Source: Megachile rotundata (lineage: Eukaryota > Arthropoda > Insecta > Hymenoptera > Megachilidae). Taken from it: a stretch of DNA of 64,000 bases. The translations under genes and the position numbers were made by a program. The notes below the pieces were generated by a model, which saw nothing but the letters and a program-made list of their open reading frames with translations, had not been told where the DNA came from and searched no databases. Location of the stretch: NCBI RefSeq assembly GCF_050947335.1, contig NC_134988.1, forward strand, positions 7,626,001 to 7,690,000, read 5' to 3'. Positions 1 to 12,300 of this stretch are shown one piece after another; positions within the stretch are counted from its first letter, which is position 1, and each line of letters starts with the position of its first letter.

Positions 1-1133
1 TGAATTTTTTACTAAAACTTACTCATGAATTTCTTCTTCTGACGAAAAAAGTTTGATTGAATTTTTTGTCGTCTGTGTACCGTATCGTGAAAAATGATGA
101 CTACCATACTGTTTTAACCCAAAGGCAAAAAACTACCATATCAAAGGCCTAGATGTACTTAATAAAAATATATACATTACTGAAGACGAAATACATAACT
201 AATATTTTGAACAATCATTAATATTTTGTACAACCACAATCACTGTATAAATGAGAAAAAAATGAAGACTTACAGTTGTTCAAAGTCAAAAAATTGTACA
301 AAAATAAGCACAAAATTATAACAAAATAGAAAAGAAAAAATTGTATTAACTGTCATCGTATTTTTGTAATTAATGGGGAAAGAATTATTAACTTGCTTAT
401 TGAAGAATGTAGGATGTCCCTGACAGAAGCAAGTAGCTAATTAATCCCGAACGATTGAGGGCAACTTTTAATTTAGTGGCCTTTGTTCAGCGACAAGGAA
501 ACATGTCTGTTGTCCCGGTGAATAATGCAGCCATTACGGTTAGTATTGTGGCCGGTAAAGCTGCTCGTGTTTAATAATACTACGCCGAGGATGCGCTTCA
601 ATTACTGTATCAATAGCATATCCATTGGCGTTCCTTCGACCGAGGAATATAGTTGGCAGATTAATTATCAGACTGACAGGCACAGTACTTTAGATGACGA
701 TATTCGATTCGTTTTCATTTTGAATACATTTTACATTAAAAAAGATATGTACTTTTTTATTTTGTGCGGTTTTCATATTCAAGGGATGACCCTATAAAGT
801 TTCAGGTATAATAGGCTATTTCAGAAGCTATAAAAGAAAACTTTTTATGAGGAAGTTTCATAGATTAAACTTCGTTTTGGGATACCACTTTTAACTTCTT
901 TTGTATAACAGTATTTGTATGAGGATATTCAATAAATATAGGAGTACAACTTCTGAAGTTCCTGTGAATTTTACTAGTTTACTCGTGTGAATTTTACTAG
1001 TTTACTAGTGCGAATTTTATTATAATAAAGTGAGTTTGATGACTATTTAAGTCTCATTATTTTGGTCATTATTTCGGTCTCATTATTTAAATCTCATTTA
1101 TTTAATTTATTATTTGACAGCCATTTCTTTTTA
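1..1133. other. AT-rich noncoding stretch
   Basis: I see no gene here. Around 955-1020 a short motif of the type TGTGAATTTTACTAGTTTAC occurs twice in tandem, and a third copy lies at about 1803-1850, so this is a small dispersed repeat around the 5S-containing block. The 90-codon open frame at 525-797 has no recognisable motif or splice context. Confidence 0.5.
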
Positions 1134-1733
1134 AACACAAAAAGCACCAATGCTCGATTTACAATTATTTTTATACTGAAAATAAAGTAGAAAAATAAAT
1201 CATAAAACGTAGAGTATATATATTTATTTAGCATTTTTACAAGAATTAATATAAATTTCGATAGAAATGGTTTAACAAAATTTTCTGCTTTGTATAGTTA
1301 AAAATGTAATATCAATGGTATTGCGATTTTCCTTTGATCTTCCATCGTTCATTCGATCGAATGAAACTGGTGTCGGTCGCTGATGATTCTCCTTAAAGTC
1401 AATGCATCGGTAGAAATTTTTACGTATATTTTAATTACAATATGTAATATCGAGATTTGTAGAAGGTGTCGGCACCGAAATACTATAGTTTTCAGCCAAC
1501 GGCCATACTAGTCAGGATACACCGGTTCTCGTCCGATCACCGAAGTTAAGCTGAGTTGGGCGCGGATAGTACTTGGATGGGTGACCGCTTGGGAACTCCG
1601 CGTGCTGTTGGCTTTTTTTTATTTTTTCTTTAGTAAAAATGTATTAAACATTATTCAATACAAATTTTCATTTATTCGATCTTAAGCACATCTACAGACG
1701 AATTGAATTATTAGCTTGAATCAAATGTTCCTA
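1134..1733. repeat. Duplicated 600-bp block carrying 5S rRNA, copy 1
   Basis: This block aligns base for base with 4188-4789 at an offset of 3,054 bp; a 2-bp difference in the T run after the 5S gene explains the length change. Homology begins near ACACAA and stops abruptly after TGTTCCTA, beyond which the flanks are unrelated. It contains one complete 5S gene. It looks like a unit of a dispersed or tandem 5S array. Confidence 0.85.
1495..1614 (+). rRNA. 5S ribosomal RNA gene, copy 1
   Basis: The sequence begins GCCAACGGCCATAC and ends GTGCTGTTGGCTT, about 120 nt, so the two ends pair as the 5S terminal helix. The internal segments CGGTTCTCGTCCGATCACC, AAGTTAAGC and TACTTGGATGGGTGACCGC are the hallmark eukaryotic 5S core and cover the internal RNA polymerase III control region. 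A long T run follows directly and serves as the pol III terminator. A TATA-like element (ACTATAGT) precedes the start by a few bases. This copy looks intact. It differs from the copy at 4549 at two positions. Confidence 0.95.
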
Positions 1734-3418
1734 GAATCCAGTCGATTCTATGTGTCAAAAATTATCGAAATCGATACCAAATGGTTTTGGTAATATAACT
1801 TGTGAAGTTCGTGTGAATTTTACTAGTTTACTAGTATGAATTTTATTAGACTAAAGTGGGTTGATTAAGATGGATGCTATTTTTTATTTCATGCCGATCT
1901 TTATTGTAGCGCCATCTCCGCATATCGGTCGGCACTACAGTTCAGTACGGTAAAACAGACATCAAAATGGTAGAAACTTGAAAAAACATCAAGATTTCAT
2001 TTTAAAGACATCAAATTTAATAATAAATTTAATAATTTACATAGGTGTAAATAATTTTATTTGTTCTTCTGAATCATTTATTTATAAGAATTAAATGAGG
2101 TAAAATAGTAATTGTAAAATAACTTTAAATATAAACTTTAACCGAATTTATGTTACAACCCAATAGTTCCAAGTACCATTCTGCAGCGTAAAATAGGGAT
2201 TTAGGAACTTTTAAAACTTAGTTTGTAAGGGAAAGTTCTCTTCACAAATACAGAGACAAAGGCTCGACGAAAACACGTGCGCCGAAGGTCTGGTGACTCC
2301 ACTTGAGCCAAGCCTGTTTTGCAGGAAGGTTTTAAGGAAAGATCTTTCTTCTCCCCTTTTGACCTCCGAATTTCTTTTCATCGTTTTTCTCTGGGAAAGC
2401 AAGGTGAAGGGATGTCGAAAAAACGGACATCCGCTGCTTATCGATTAGTACACCTTGACCACTCAAGTCGTGAGTTGCTTTATTTTCATTCGTAAGTCAG
2501 TTAATATTTAACTGCTGTTACAAATATTCTACTTAATAAAATTCGTCGTATTTCACAGAATTGTTAAGATTATCACTTACATGTGTAATCTAAATTTATT
2601 TGTTACGAAATATAAATAAATGAGGCTCTAAAAACATTCTGTAAAAACGAAGAAAAAATTGCCTTCGCGAATCACGTGTGATTTAACGTAATGAAAGACG
2701 GTATTTTTATTACAATTTCGCGGCAATAACGAAAAAGGATATTAGTCGCTTTTTGCATTTTAGTCAAAATGAAGCTTCTTTGCCGGAGCGGAAAAGAAAC
2801 ATGACATAGTTTTTAGTGTGTCGCAGAATATTAGTAATTACTTTATGTGTGCCGTGAGGTAGAGTTTGAAATTGCTGGTATAATTGCAATTGCATACTGA
2901 CAGTATGAGCATTCATTTTGCGAGTTATAATTTCTGGTAGTTATCTTGTCTTGACTGTTAACCACGTTACTTCTTTTAAATTTCTTTTTAATTTTCGTTA
3001 AAACAATCTTTTGAATTTCTTCTTAATTTTCGTTAAAATAATCTTTTAAATTTCTTCTTAATTTTCGTTAAAATAATCTTGAATTCTTGTTAAATTTCTG
3101 GTGTCTCCGTTAAAATTCTTTGTAATTCCCAACAACTTTCTGTTTTTTAGTTAAATTTCTTTTTAATGTCTTCTATCGATATTCAGCTGTATTAAACTCA
3201 TAGTGCTACATGACACCTGTGACAATCATTACGTTAACAAAGGAAAGTTTCAATTATTAATTGGTGTAGCTGGTTTAATTGATATAGAAACGGTTTCCGA
3301 TACAATATGGACAATGAGATTTATTTGTAACAATGTAACTGCGAGGATATAATAACGCAATTGATTAAATATGAATGTAACAGTGAGAATAAGTGCATAT
3401 AAATGTAATAGTATATAA
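1734..3418. other. AT-rich noncoding stretch with small repeats
   Basis: No gene is recognised. At 1738-1790 lies a fragment (CAGTCGATTCTATGTGTC onward) that recurs at about 60522-60575. At 2978-3090 a roughly 31-bp unit (AATTTCTTCTTAATTTTCG type) is repeated three times. The 63-codon minus-strand frame at 2211-2402 has no supporting context. Confidence 0.45.
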
Positions 3419-3829
3419 TTAACCCTTAACAGTAACGCTTCACCAGAATAGCATAGACGAGACGTTTAAGACCCCAGTAAAAATGTATCCTTCAAAAAAA
3501 CTACTCACTATTTTAACTTGAAAAAATTGTAAATAATCTTTGTAAATTTTTTAAACATATTTTGCAATTTATTTCAGTAAATTTAAACGTTGAATGTGAA
3601 CAAAAATTCAGAAACGTGATAAAATCGAAAAATGACGTTTCTCACAAAAAATTCAAAATTTTTTCTATTTCAATATAAAAAGCTGAAATTTCAGTTGAAC
3701 GCTTTTGAAATATAACAGTGAACATACCGGGATTTCAAAAAAGGTGTTTGTTCGAATTTTCAGGATATAAAGTGGTTAAAATTGAAGCCAAATTAACTGG
3801 GGTCGTTTCATACTCCGTTCAGGGTTAAA
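3419..3829. mobile_element. Candidate MITE with TTAACCCT inverted ends
   Basis: The left end reads TTAACCCTTAAC and, somewhat further in, GACCCCAGTAAAA. The right end read on the other strand is TTAACCCTGAACG and then GACCCCAGTTAA. The shared order of blocks suggests terminal inverted repeats of about 35 bp, the left one interrupted by some 28 bp. The 410-bp length without an ORF fits a non-autonomous DNA element. I could not define a target-site duplication. Confidence 0.45.
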
Positions 3830-3977
3830 ATGTAAATATGACGTTAAAGATAATTAAATATAAATATAATAGTGAAGTTTATTAAATATAAATATAATAA
3901 TAAAGTTAATTAAATATAAATATGAAAGTAAACTCAAATAAATATGAGTAGCTGATGAACGCGTTTTTTGTTTAAAA

Positions 3978-4107
3978 ACTGAAACAATGAAGTCAGGATA
4001 TATTGGTGCTCGTTTAATCACAAAAATCAAATTGATTTGATCGCGAATAATACATATAATGTATATGTACTTGAATGAGAGCTGCTCAGAAACTGAGTGC
4101 TGTTGAC
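3978..4107 (+). pseudogene. Decayed 5S rRNA pseudogene
   Basis: This stretch can be aligned with the intact 5S genes in order: GTCAGGATA, GGTGCTCGT, ATCAC, then CGCGAATAATAC, a short AT-rich insertion, GTACTTGAATGAGAG, GCTCAGAAACT and GTGCTGTTGACTTT. The first 15-20 bases of the gene are barely recognisable, the A-box region is eroded and about 16 bases are inserted in the core, so transcription is unlikely. It lies immediately upstream of the second duplicated block, as expected for an ageing member of a 5S cluster. Confidence 0.75.
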
Positions 4108-4187
4108 TTTCGTTTTGTTCACACTTTTCGTCAATAAAAAGATGTAGTAACGATTTTGTTTGATATGATTCGCTTCCGTTTAAATTC

Positions 4188-4789
4188 AACACAAGAAGCA
4201 TCAATGCTCTATTTACAATTATTTTTATACTGAAAATAAAGTAGAAAAATAAAACATAAAACGTAGAGTATATATATTTATTTAGCATTTTTACAAGAAT
4301 TAATATAAATTTCGATAGAAGTGGTTTAACAAAATATTTTGCTTTGTATAGTTAAAAATGTAATATCAATGGTATTGCGATTTTCCTTTGATCTTCTATC
4401 GTTCATTTGATTGAATGAAACTGATGTCGGTCGCTGATGATTCTCCTTAAAGTCAATGCATCGGCAGAAGTTTTTACATCTATTTTAATTATAATATGTA
4501 ATATCGAGATTTGTAAAAGATGTTGGCACCGAAATACTATAGTTTTCAGCCAACGGCCATACTAGTCAGGATATACCGGTTCTCGTCCGATCACCGAAGT
4601 CAAGCTGAGTTGGGCGCGGATAGTACTTGGATGGGTGACCGCTTGGGAACTCCGCGTGCTGTTGGCTTTTTTTTTTATTTTTTCTTCAATAAAAATGTAT
4701 TAACTATTATTCAATACAAATTTTCATTTATTCAATCTTAAGCACATCTACAGATGAATTGAATTATTAGCTTGAATCAAATGTTCCTA
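4188..4789. repeat. Duplicated 600-bp block carrying 5S rRNA, copy 2
   Basis: This is the second copy of the block at 1134-1733, same orientation, with only scattered substitutions visible by eye. It again carries a full 5S gene plus about 360 bp of 5' flank and 120 bp of 3' flank. Confidence 0.85.
4549..4668 (+). rRNA. 5S ribosomal RNA gene, copy 2
   Basis: Same structure as the gene at 1495: GCCAACGGCC start, central CGGTTCTCGTCCGATCACC, TACTTGGATGGGTGACCGC, end GTGCTGTTGGC followed by a T run. Two differences from copy 1 are visible inside the gene: GGATATACC instead of GGATACACC, and GAAGTCAAGC instead of GAAGTTAAGC. The second change falls near the internal A-box, so this copy could be a weaker template. 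The short open frame that crosses it has no meaning. Confidence 0.92.
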
Positions 4790-4859
4790 CTGTTTTCTTC
4801 TAGGAGAAGGTAGCTGTAATTAATTATGATTAGCATTGGTTTAATTAGCATAACCTATT

Positions 4860-5560
4860 GTAAACTTGATAGTTTACATTTCAATGTTAATTTAAATACA
4901 ACTTTATGATGTTTGATATCAATGTTAAATTAAATATAATTCTATGATGTTTGACATCAATGTTAATTTAAATATAATTCGATAGCACCCAAATTGATGT
5001 TAGTTTAAATACAATTATAATGATGTTTGACACCAATTTTAATTTGCAGATATTGCAATGATGTTTCATATCGATATTACTTCAAATACAGTTGTAGAAT
5101 ATTTGACATCAATATTAGTTTGGATGTAACAGTACGATGTTTGCCACCAATTTTATTTGAAGATATTACAATGATGATTCACATCGATCTTAATCTAAAC
5201 ACAGCTCTACAATATTTGACATCAGTACTAATTTGAATGCAATTCAATGAAATTAGACACCAATGTTAATGTATATACAATTTTTATTTTTAATTTAAAT
5301 ACAGTTTTATTATGTTTGATATGAAAGTTAAATTAAACACAACTCTATAATGTCTGAAATTGATATTAATTTAATTAAAATTACAATAATGTTTGACATG
5401 AATTTTAATTGGAAAACATTACTATAATATTTCACATCGATATTAGTTTGAATAGCTCTGCAATATTTGACATTGACATTACTTTGAACACAGTTCTATT
5501 TGACATGAATGTTAATGTGCATACAACTCTATAGGATTTGAAATCAAAAGAAATTTTATA
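4860..5560. repeat. Degenerate 58-bp minisatellite
   Basis: A unit of the form ATGATGTTTGACATCAAT followed by GTTAATTTAAATACAATT repeats about a dozen times with many substitutions. The spacing between successive TTTGAYATCAAT blocks is near 57-60 bp. The 69-codon frame at 5027-5236 is a by-product. Confidence 0.75.
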
Positions 5561-5569
5561 ATTACTATT

Positions 5570-7660
5570 ATGTTCAACTTTCATGTCACTGTTACATTTC
5601 TATAATATTTCATAGAAGTAAAAAAATTGACAAAAATTAACAATAACAAAGTATATATACTGTTAATACTTTGCACAAATGAACCAATTCTTTTCTGCAT
5701 AAAAATATAAGACATTCTATATGTACATATATGATACGATAAAGTACAACAATCATAACTAATCTCTACGGAGACAATTCAAAATTACTGTACATAATAA
5801 ATTTACATTAAAACAAAGAATGAATAAATGAATATATAAATATATACCTGAAACTTGTATGCATTACCAAAATACTATGCGAAAATTATTTTCCTTTCAA
5901 CTAATTATAAATTTCATTCTTCACAATTTCCCCCATTTTACTAACTAAACTATTACTTCAGGAGCATTCTGCATTTCACATTGAGAAACTTTTCACACAC
6001 AAAGTTCACACATACTTTTATTATTCCAAAAGCTTTAATGTACGATGAAGTGTTACTAAGAACTAATTTACTTGAAATTAACTAAAGCTTTAGCTACAGT
6101 CTTTGACATATACGTTTCAGCGCACTTTTGACAGATCGACGCGACGCAAAAACGTTTGACAGAACACTAACGCACGGTTACCAACAAAATAATGCATCGC
6201 ACATTATTATAAACCATCGAAACAATAGACTGCGCACTGTACTTTCAAAAATAACAATATTCTTTCAACATATCAAAATCAATCAATCGTTTTTTTTTAA
6301 TTGCGAAGAATCCTTCAAGAGCAATTGATCGAACAAAAACACCTGATTCGATTGAATGCTTTGTCTAACTACAGCATTACGATACTTAACTTGGCCAGCC
6401 ATTGTTTTTCTTCTTTATCCTTTTCACGCTCAACCACACATTCTTCTTTGCAGGTCACCCTTTTTACGTTCTTTCATTCCCTGGCGATATTTCCAAGCCT
6501 TTCTTTCATTGGTAAAAAGAAGGCGGGTGCTTGTCGAAAGATACATTAGCGTTTCGCCCATTAAATTACCTTTATGTACCTTTTATTCCGTCGCTATCAC
6601 GTAATCTCATAAATCATGTTTTTAAATGAACCTTTAATCCGTTAAGGACTAATATTACGCTCATAAATTACAACATTTCATTTCTTTCAGTTACATTACT
6701 TTATTTCCGCTTAACACTAAAACTAATAAAATTTAATACTAAATTATCAACAATTTTTTAATGTTAAAAATTCATTATTTAATTTTTTAAATTTTAAATA
6801 AATTAATTTATGTTTTAGTTATTTCTTATACTTTTTATATATTAATTAAGATTTAACCTAGTTATTTAATTTTTCTTTCAATTTTAAAAATTATTTCATT
6901 ATTTAATTTTTTAAATTTTAAGTAAATTAATTTTTTATACTTTCATCGTTATTCTTTTTCTTATAAGAATGAATATTTTTACACTTTTTATATATTAAGA
7001 TTTAAGTTATTTAATTCTTCTTTCAATTTTAAAAATTGTTGTAACCTGAAATTAATTTAATTTTCAATTTATATCATGCAACTTAATAAAAACAAAAAAG
7101 AACAGTATTCAATTCATACACAAATATTATTTAACAGTAAATTTTATTTAAAAGTATGAACTTCAGAAAAAAATAAAAATACCAATAACAAATATTAAGT
7201 TTGATGAAATATGAAATAAACAAATGAAGAACATTAAACAATTTATGGTTTTGTAACTGTAATCTTTGTATTCAACTGCAACAAAAAAATTGGTAGTTAT
7301 GCGTATTTTCCTTCAGTGTAAAATGGTTACAAAAGAGACTTAACGATTTAACCGTAAAATAAAAAAGGCGAACGTGCATCTGGCTCGTAACTAAACCTAA
7401 AAAGAAAAGAAAATAAATGAAGAGTTTACATTATAAAATGCCGTGAAATAAAAGTAACGACTACATAAAATGCACTAAAAAAATATAATATATTGCAGTT
7501 TTCCTCGAACAAACATTTTAAAATTATTTTAATTAGAACATTCTTTTGTGAACAGTTATAAAATATAAAATGTAATAACGGAACTAGGAAAGTTGAACAT
7601 TTGGTGAAAAGTAGAAAGTTTGAGATACTGGAAAAAATGGAAATTTAATTATTAAAAGTA
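5570..7660. other. AT-rich noncoding stretch
   Basis: Nothing recognisable apart from homopolymer-rich AT sequence. Overlapping short frames near 6128-6604 lack domain, signal-peptide or splice features and probably reflect a slightly more GC-rich patch. Confidence 0.4.
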
Positions 7661-7679
7661 AAAATTTTGAAATTTTTAA

Positions 7680-8390
7680 TTTTGTAGTTTGAGGATTTTG
7701 AGGGGGTGGAAATGTGGAATTGAAATTTGAGAATTTGGGAATTTGAAAATTTAGGAATTGGGAATTTAGGACTTTAGAAATTTACGAATTTGGAAGTTTG
7801 GTAATTTGGAAATTTAGTAATTTGGTAATTTGGAAATTTGGAAATTTGGAAATTTGGAAATTTGGTAATTTGGTAATTTGGTAATTTGGAAATTTAGGAA
7901 TTTGGAAATTCAGTAATTTGGAAATTCGGTAATTTGGAAATTTGGAAATTTGGAAATTTAAGACTAGAAATTTGAGAATTTGAAAATTTGGTAAGCTGAT
8001 AATTTGGAAATTTACGAATTTGGAAGTTTGGTAATTTGGTAATTTGGTAATTTGGTAATTTGGAAATTTGGAAATTTAGGAATTTGGAAATTTGGTAATT
8101 TGGTAATTTGGTAATTTGGAAATTTAGGAATTTGGAAATTCAGTAATTTGGAAATTCGGTAATTTGGAAATTTGGAAATTTAAGACTTTAGAAATTTGAG
8201 AATTTGAAAATTTGGTAAGCTGATAATTTGGAAATTTACGAATTTAGAAATTTGGTAATTTGAAAATTTGGTAATTTGGTAATTTAGGAATTTGATAATT
8301 TGAAAACTTAGGAATTTAGAAATTTGAGAATTTGGAAACCTAAAAAATTGAAAATTTGGAAAATTGGAATATTTGAGAATTTATACATTT
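7680..8390. repeat. AATTTGGAA-type minisatellite
   Basis: Eight- to nine-base units (AATTTGGAA, AATTTGGTA, AATTTAGGA) run almost without interruption. A longer block, from about 7785 to 7985 and again 8000 to 8240, repeats with the same internal variants, so a higher-order period of roughly 230-240 bp is superimposed. The G-rich strand is the plus strand. Confidence 0.85.
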
Positions 8391-8399
8391 CGAAAATCA

Positions 8400-11040
8400 C
8401 AAAATAAAAGCTTCAAAACTTTAAAACTTCCACCTAATCATAAAAAAAGAATTTTATGATCGCATTACTTTTAATATCAGAAAACAAAACTTTGCTCAAC
8501 AAAAATAATGTCCCCATAAAATTGTCATAAAAAATATACTACTTTATTGCAATATATAAAAAAGTATTAATGTTCCTCATACTTACTAGCCTAAAATTAT
8601 TCCACAAAAATGTACTTCAAGGAGTTACTAAAATTTTACCACGTATAATATAAAACGACAATATAACCTCAAAGATTGATTCTAAATTTTTAACCGATTT
8701 GTTGAGAGGATCGACTTAAAACGCTTTAAACAATTTACGTGAACGTACTACTTTGCAGGTAGAAAAGAGAGAAGAAATAATAGTAAAACTAACGACGTTA
8801 TTTCATTGCTCGAAGATACTCACGGGGCTTGTTTCCCGAGTTTACGACTCTCAGACAAGCCGTAACCTGTAGTACAGATTTATGTGGTTACATCTTAATT
8901 TTCTAAACCCATTACAGTGGCCGCCTGAATTATTATACTGAAACAAACGTTTCCGTATCTTGTAACGCTAGCTGATACAATGGATATTGTATATGTACAA
9001 TATATTATAATGTAAAAATAATATTATTGATATACTGTGATATAATATTAATACATTAACGTAATGTTTCAATATATCATTTTTATAATGTGATATATTG
9101 TATATTTTATTACAATGTGTAAGATGACTTTTTGTTATTGAAATTATATTGAAAAACTCTTGTGAAAGACAATTATTCTTTATTCATAATCAATCATGAT
9201 TGCGGTTTTCGTTTTTTAATAAAATATTAACTTTTCGAGGCGATCATAGTATTAACACTCTCAAATTACAAATGTTTTAAAAGATGGGCCATCAGATCTA
9301 ATTACCTTCACACAAGTTTTCTCACACATCTTAAAATTAACAATTTATTAGTTATTCACGCTACATGTCTTTACTATTCGCCTTCTTTATTCTGACACAT
9401 GTCAATTATCGCGGATCGGCCACCGGCTCGGGCGCCGTAAATTACCGAAGATTGCCGAATCGTTCCGATTGGCTTCAACACGTCCTATCGAAGATGTGCA
9501 ATTGTTTCTTTTAACATTCTTTTTTAATAGCAACAATTATAACACTTTGTGAATAATTAAATGTTTTAAAATTTCTTGATCCTTCAGATTTCCTCAGTAG
9601 GGTGCTTAAAATTCAACTCCTGAAATATTAGTCTACTTTGTACGCTAAGAAACGTCCTTAACATTTCATATTTCATAATATTACAGAGTGTTATGTGCTT
9701 ATTAATATTTTGAACGAATCCGTACACCAGGTTGTCGATAAATCTCAGAATTCTCGATAAATTATGTACTAGAAGTGAAGAGGAAAAGTAGTATTTATTG
9801 CTATCAGTCGAGCAATTTCGAAGAATACACAATTTGTCGGAAAATATAAAATTCAATAGCTGGTAGCGACTTTGAATATTTAATTGAAAAATGTACAAAA
9901 ATACCACATTACTGAAGGTGAACGTATTGACACGGTGCTCCACGAAAATGTACAAAAGAATTGTTTTAATCAAATAAGCACCACTTTAGTCATGTATGTG
10001 TACATTTAATTAGAACAGCGTGTATAACATTTCTTTGTACCATTAAAAATAACACATCCATTCAAAGTTGGTATGATTAATCATCCACTGCCTAAGAATT
10101 ATGTTACCAAATTTTGATGTTAGAATAAAATGACTATAGTTTTTACTACGTAGTATTTTTGTGTTCAATAAACCTTACCGAACATATTCACAATACTTCG
10201 TTATATTTATTATCCATTATTTCGTTACATTTATTATTTATTATTCCGAGCAGTTAATACGAGTATTTTCAATTAGGTAAGTGAAGTAGTTCTCAATAAT
10301 ATAGATGATAAATGCGTATGGAAATTTAAACGTCACGCATATATGGATGACACGGCAATCAAAGTGTTAAATCGATATCATAAATCAGATATTAGTATCT
10401 TCGTACTCCAAATACATATATGTATCTCAAAACTGTTGGTAAATGGTTCAGAATGTACGTGTAGACCGAAGCACGGTTCTTTGTATTAATAAGTTCAAGA
10501 ATATTTGTTTAATAAAAAAGGCTCTGCTCCGAGCAGACGGTAAAAAAGTGCTTTTCAGTATCGTATGTAAAGAAGTCTGGTTAATTTGTTCAATTCTTCA
10601 TCGTAAATAAATGAACAAATTCTTAATAAAATAAATGTTAGATTCGTACAGAAATTGAAGCATCAGCGACATATGGATGACACGACATTTAAAGTGTTAA
10701 TAATACCAAGGAACTCGTACAACCATTCTCTTTAACAGGCAAACTTGTCAGAAGCATAATAAATTCGTCCATTTCTTATCGTCATCGTCTAATTAAAGCA
10801 AGGAACAACCAAGAAGTAAAACAAGATCCGTATAACCGTAATAGAAGGAAACGAGAAGAAGGCTCGCGTCTGGTTATACGTACGACTGTACCACCGCTTA
10901 AATAACACCAGCAAAGCTCGGAGCTTTGCACGGACTTTCTATCTGAGAGGTGCATACCAGAAATCAAGACGGAGAAAGACGGAATGAATGCGAAATAAAG
11001 AGAGAGAACAGGGAAATTCCTCCGGTTCTCTTTTCAATTT
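8400..11040. other. Noncoding stretch with a few exon-like islands
   Basis: Mostly AT-rich. At 8824-8866 a 43-bp minus-strand segment is bounded by AG and GTGAGT and is open in the phase left by the orphan exon at 16153-16219 (see findings). Two related segments containing CATATGGATGACACG occur near 10345 and 10670. A GC-richer patch at 9405-9485 has no firm interpretation. Confidence 0.35.
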
Positions 11041-11050
11041 CATTTTATAT

Positions 11051-11533
11051 ACAGGGTGTCCTAGTTTATTTCCGCAAACTTTACAAAACATATTCTCTAA
11101 ACAAAATTAAGGAAGAAATGTATAAATGTAGGCCTTCGAATACTTTATTGAAAAGTTATAGGAATGAAAAAATTTCTTCCATAAAAATTTGCAAGTTTCT
11201 GTCTCGTGAAGTTTTAAGGGTAAAATTGCAAAATTTCTTTACCGACCTACATTTTTGCGCGAAGAATATTTTGAAAAAGAAATCATGACAAAATATTGCT
11301 TCTGAGCTTAAAAATCCTGGCAAAATGTAGTCACGTTTTTGCATATTTTTGGAAACCAAATATCTGTCCTTGTGTCTCTTGACCAGCACATCATACAAGG
11401 ATCGCTTTTCCAGACGCCCTAAAAATCCCTTAAAATAATATTCAGAGTATTCGGTCACCAGAGTTGACCCCTAATTTTTTTGATAAAATATGCTGGTAAA
11501 ATTTGGCGAAAAAAAAGAACTAGGACACCCAGT
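11051..11533. mobile_element. Candidate MITE with GGGTGTCCTAGTT inverted ends
   Basis: The left end is ACAGGGTGTCCTAGTT and the right end, read on the other strand, is ACTGGGTGTCCTAGTT, followed on both sides by related T-rich and CGC-AAA sequence. The element is about 480 bp with no transposase. ACAGGGTGT-type ends are common on insect transposons. Short ORFs on both strands inside it are by-products. Confidence 0.6.
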
Positions 11534-11779
11534 ACATACCTGGAAGCGTTTTCGACATCCTTCCACCTTGACGTCGTAAGCTTCGAGGCTTTTACGCCGG
11601 CGAAACAGCTTTCAAAGATAACGAGAGATTTTTCCACTTCGCTTGCGAGAAGGACATTCAGATTTGCGCTAATAATTGGCGAAGGCTGAACACCAGAAAA
11701 CTATGACACGCGAGACCGCAAAACATGTAGGGAGAGTAAAGTTCCAAGTGATTCATTAAATTTTTCATTTGACGGATGG

Positions 11780-12300
11780 CTAATTAACAATTATTGATTA
11801 ATATTTTGAGGAATGTCTTTTGATTAAAAATTACATTGTAGTTGTTTAGTGACTAATTAACAATTATAGGTTAATATTGAATGTAATATTATTTAATTAA
11901 AAATTGTATTGTTTGGTGAAGAATTAATAATTACAGGTAAATTCGTAAGAAAATGTTCTTTGATTAAAAATGATATTTTAGTTGTTTAGTGACTAATTAA
12001 CAATTATAGGTTAATAATGAATGGAATGTTATTTAATTAAAAATTGTATTATTGTTATTTGGGGAAAAATTAATAATTACAGATAAATTTGTAAGAAAAT
12101 GTTCTTTGATTAAAAATTGAATTGTAGTTGTTTAGTGAATAATAACAATTTTAAATTAATATTCAACAAAACATTCTTTGCTTACAAGTTTTATTGTTTA
12201 GTGAATAATAATAATTTTAAATTAATATTCAACAAAACATTCTTTGCTTACAAGTTTTATTGTTTAGTGAATAATTTCCTGATTGAAAATTAATATTTGA
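11780..12300. repeat. Degenerate AT-rich tandem repeats
   Basis: Blocks such as TGACTAATTAACAATTATAGG recur about 140 bp apart, and a 67-bp unit around GAATAATAACAATTTTAAAT then follows twice. No coding potential. Confidence 0.6.

Noticed and set aside
4860..5560. CRISPR array
   Set aside because: The spacers are as repetitive as the repeats and the context is clearly eukaryotic; it is a degenerate minisatellite.
9405..9485. Further exon of the orphan-leader gene
   Set aside because: A phase-compatible reading exists but depends on a weak donor (GTAATT) and a poor acceptor; not enough to report.
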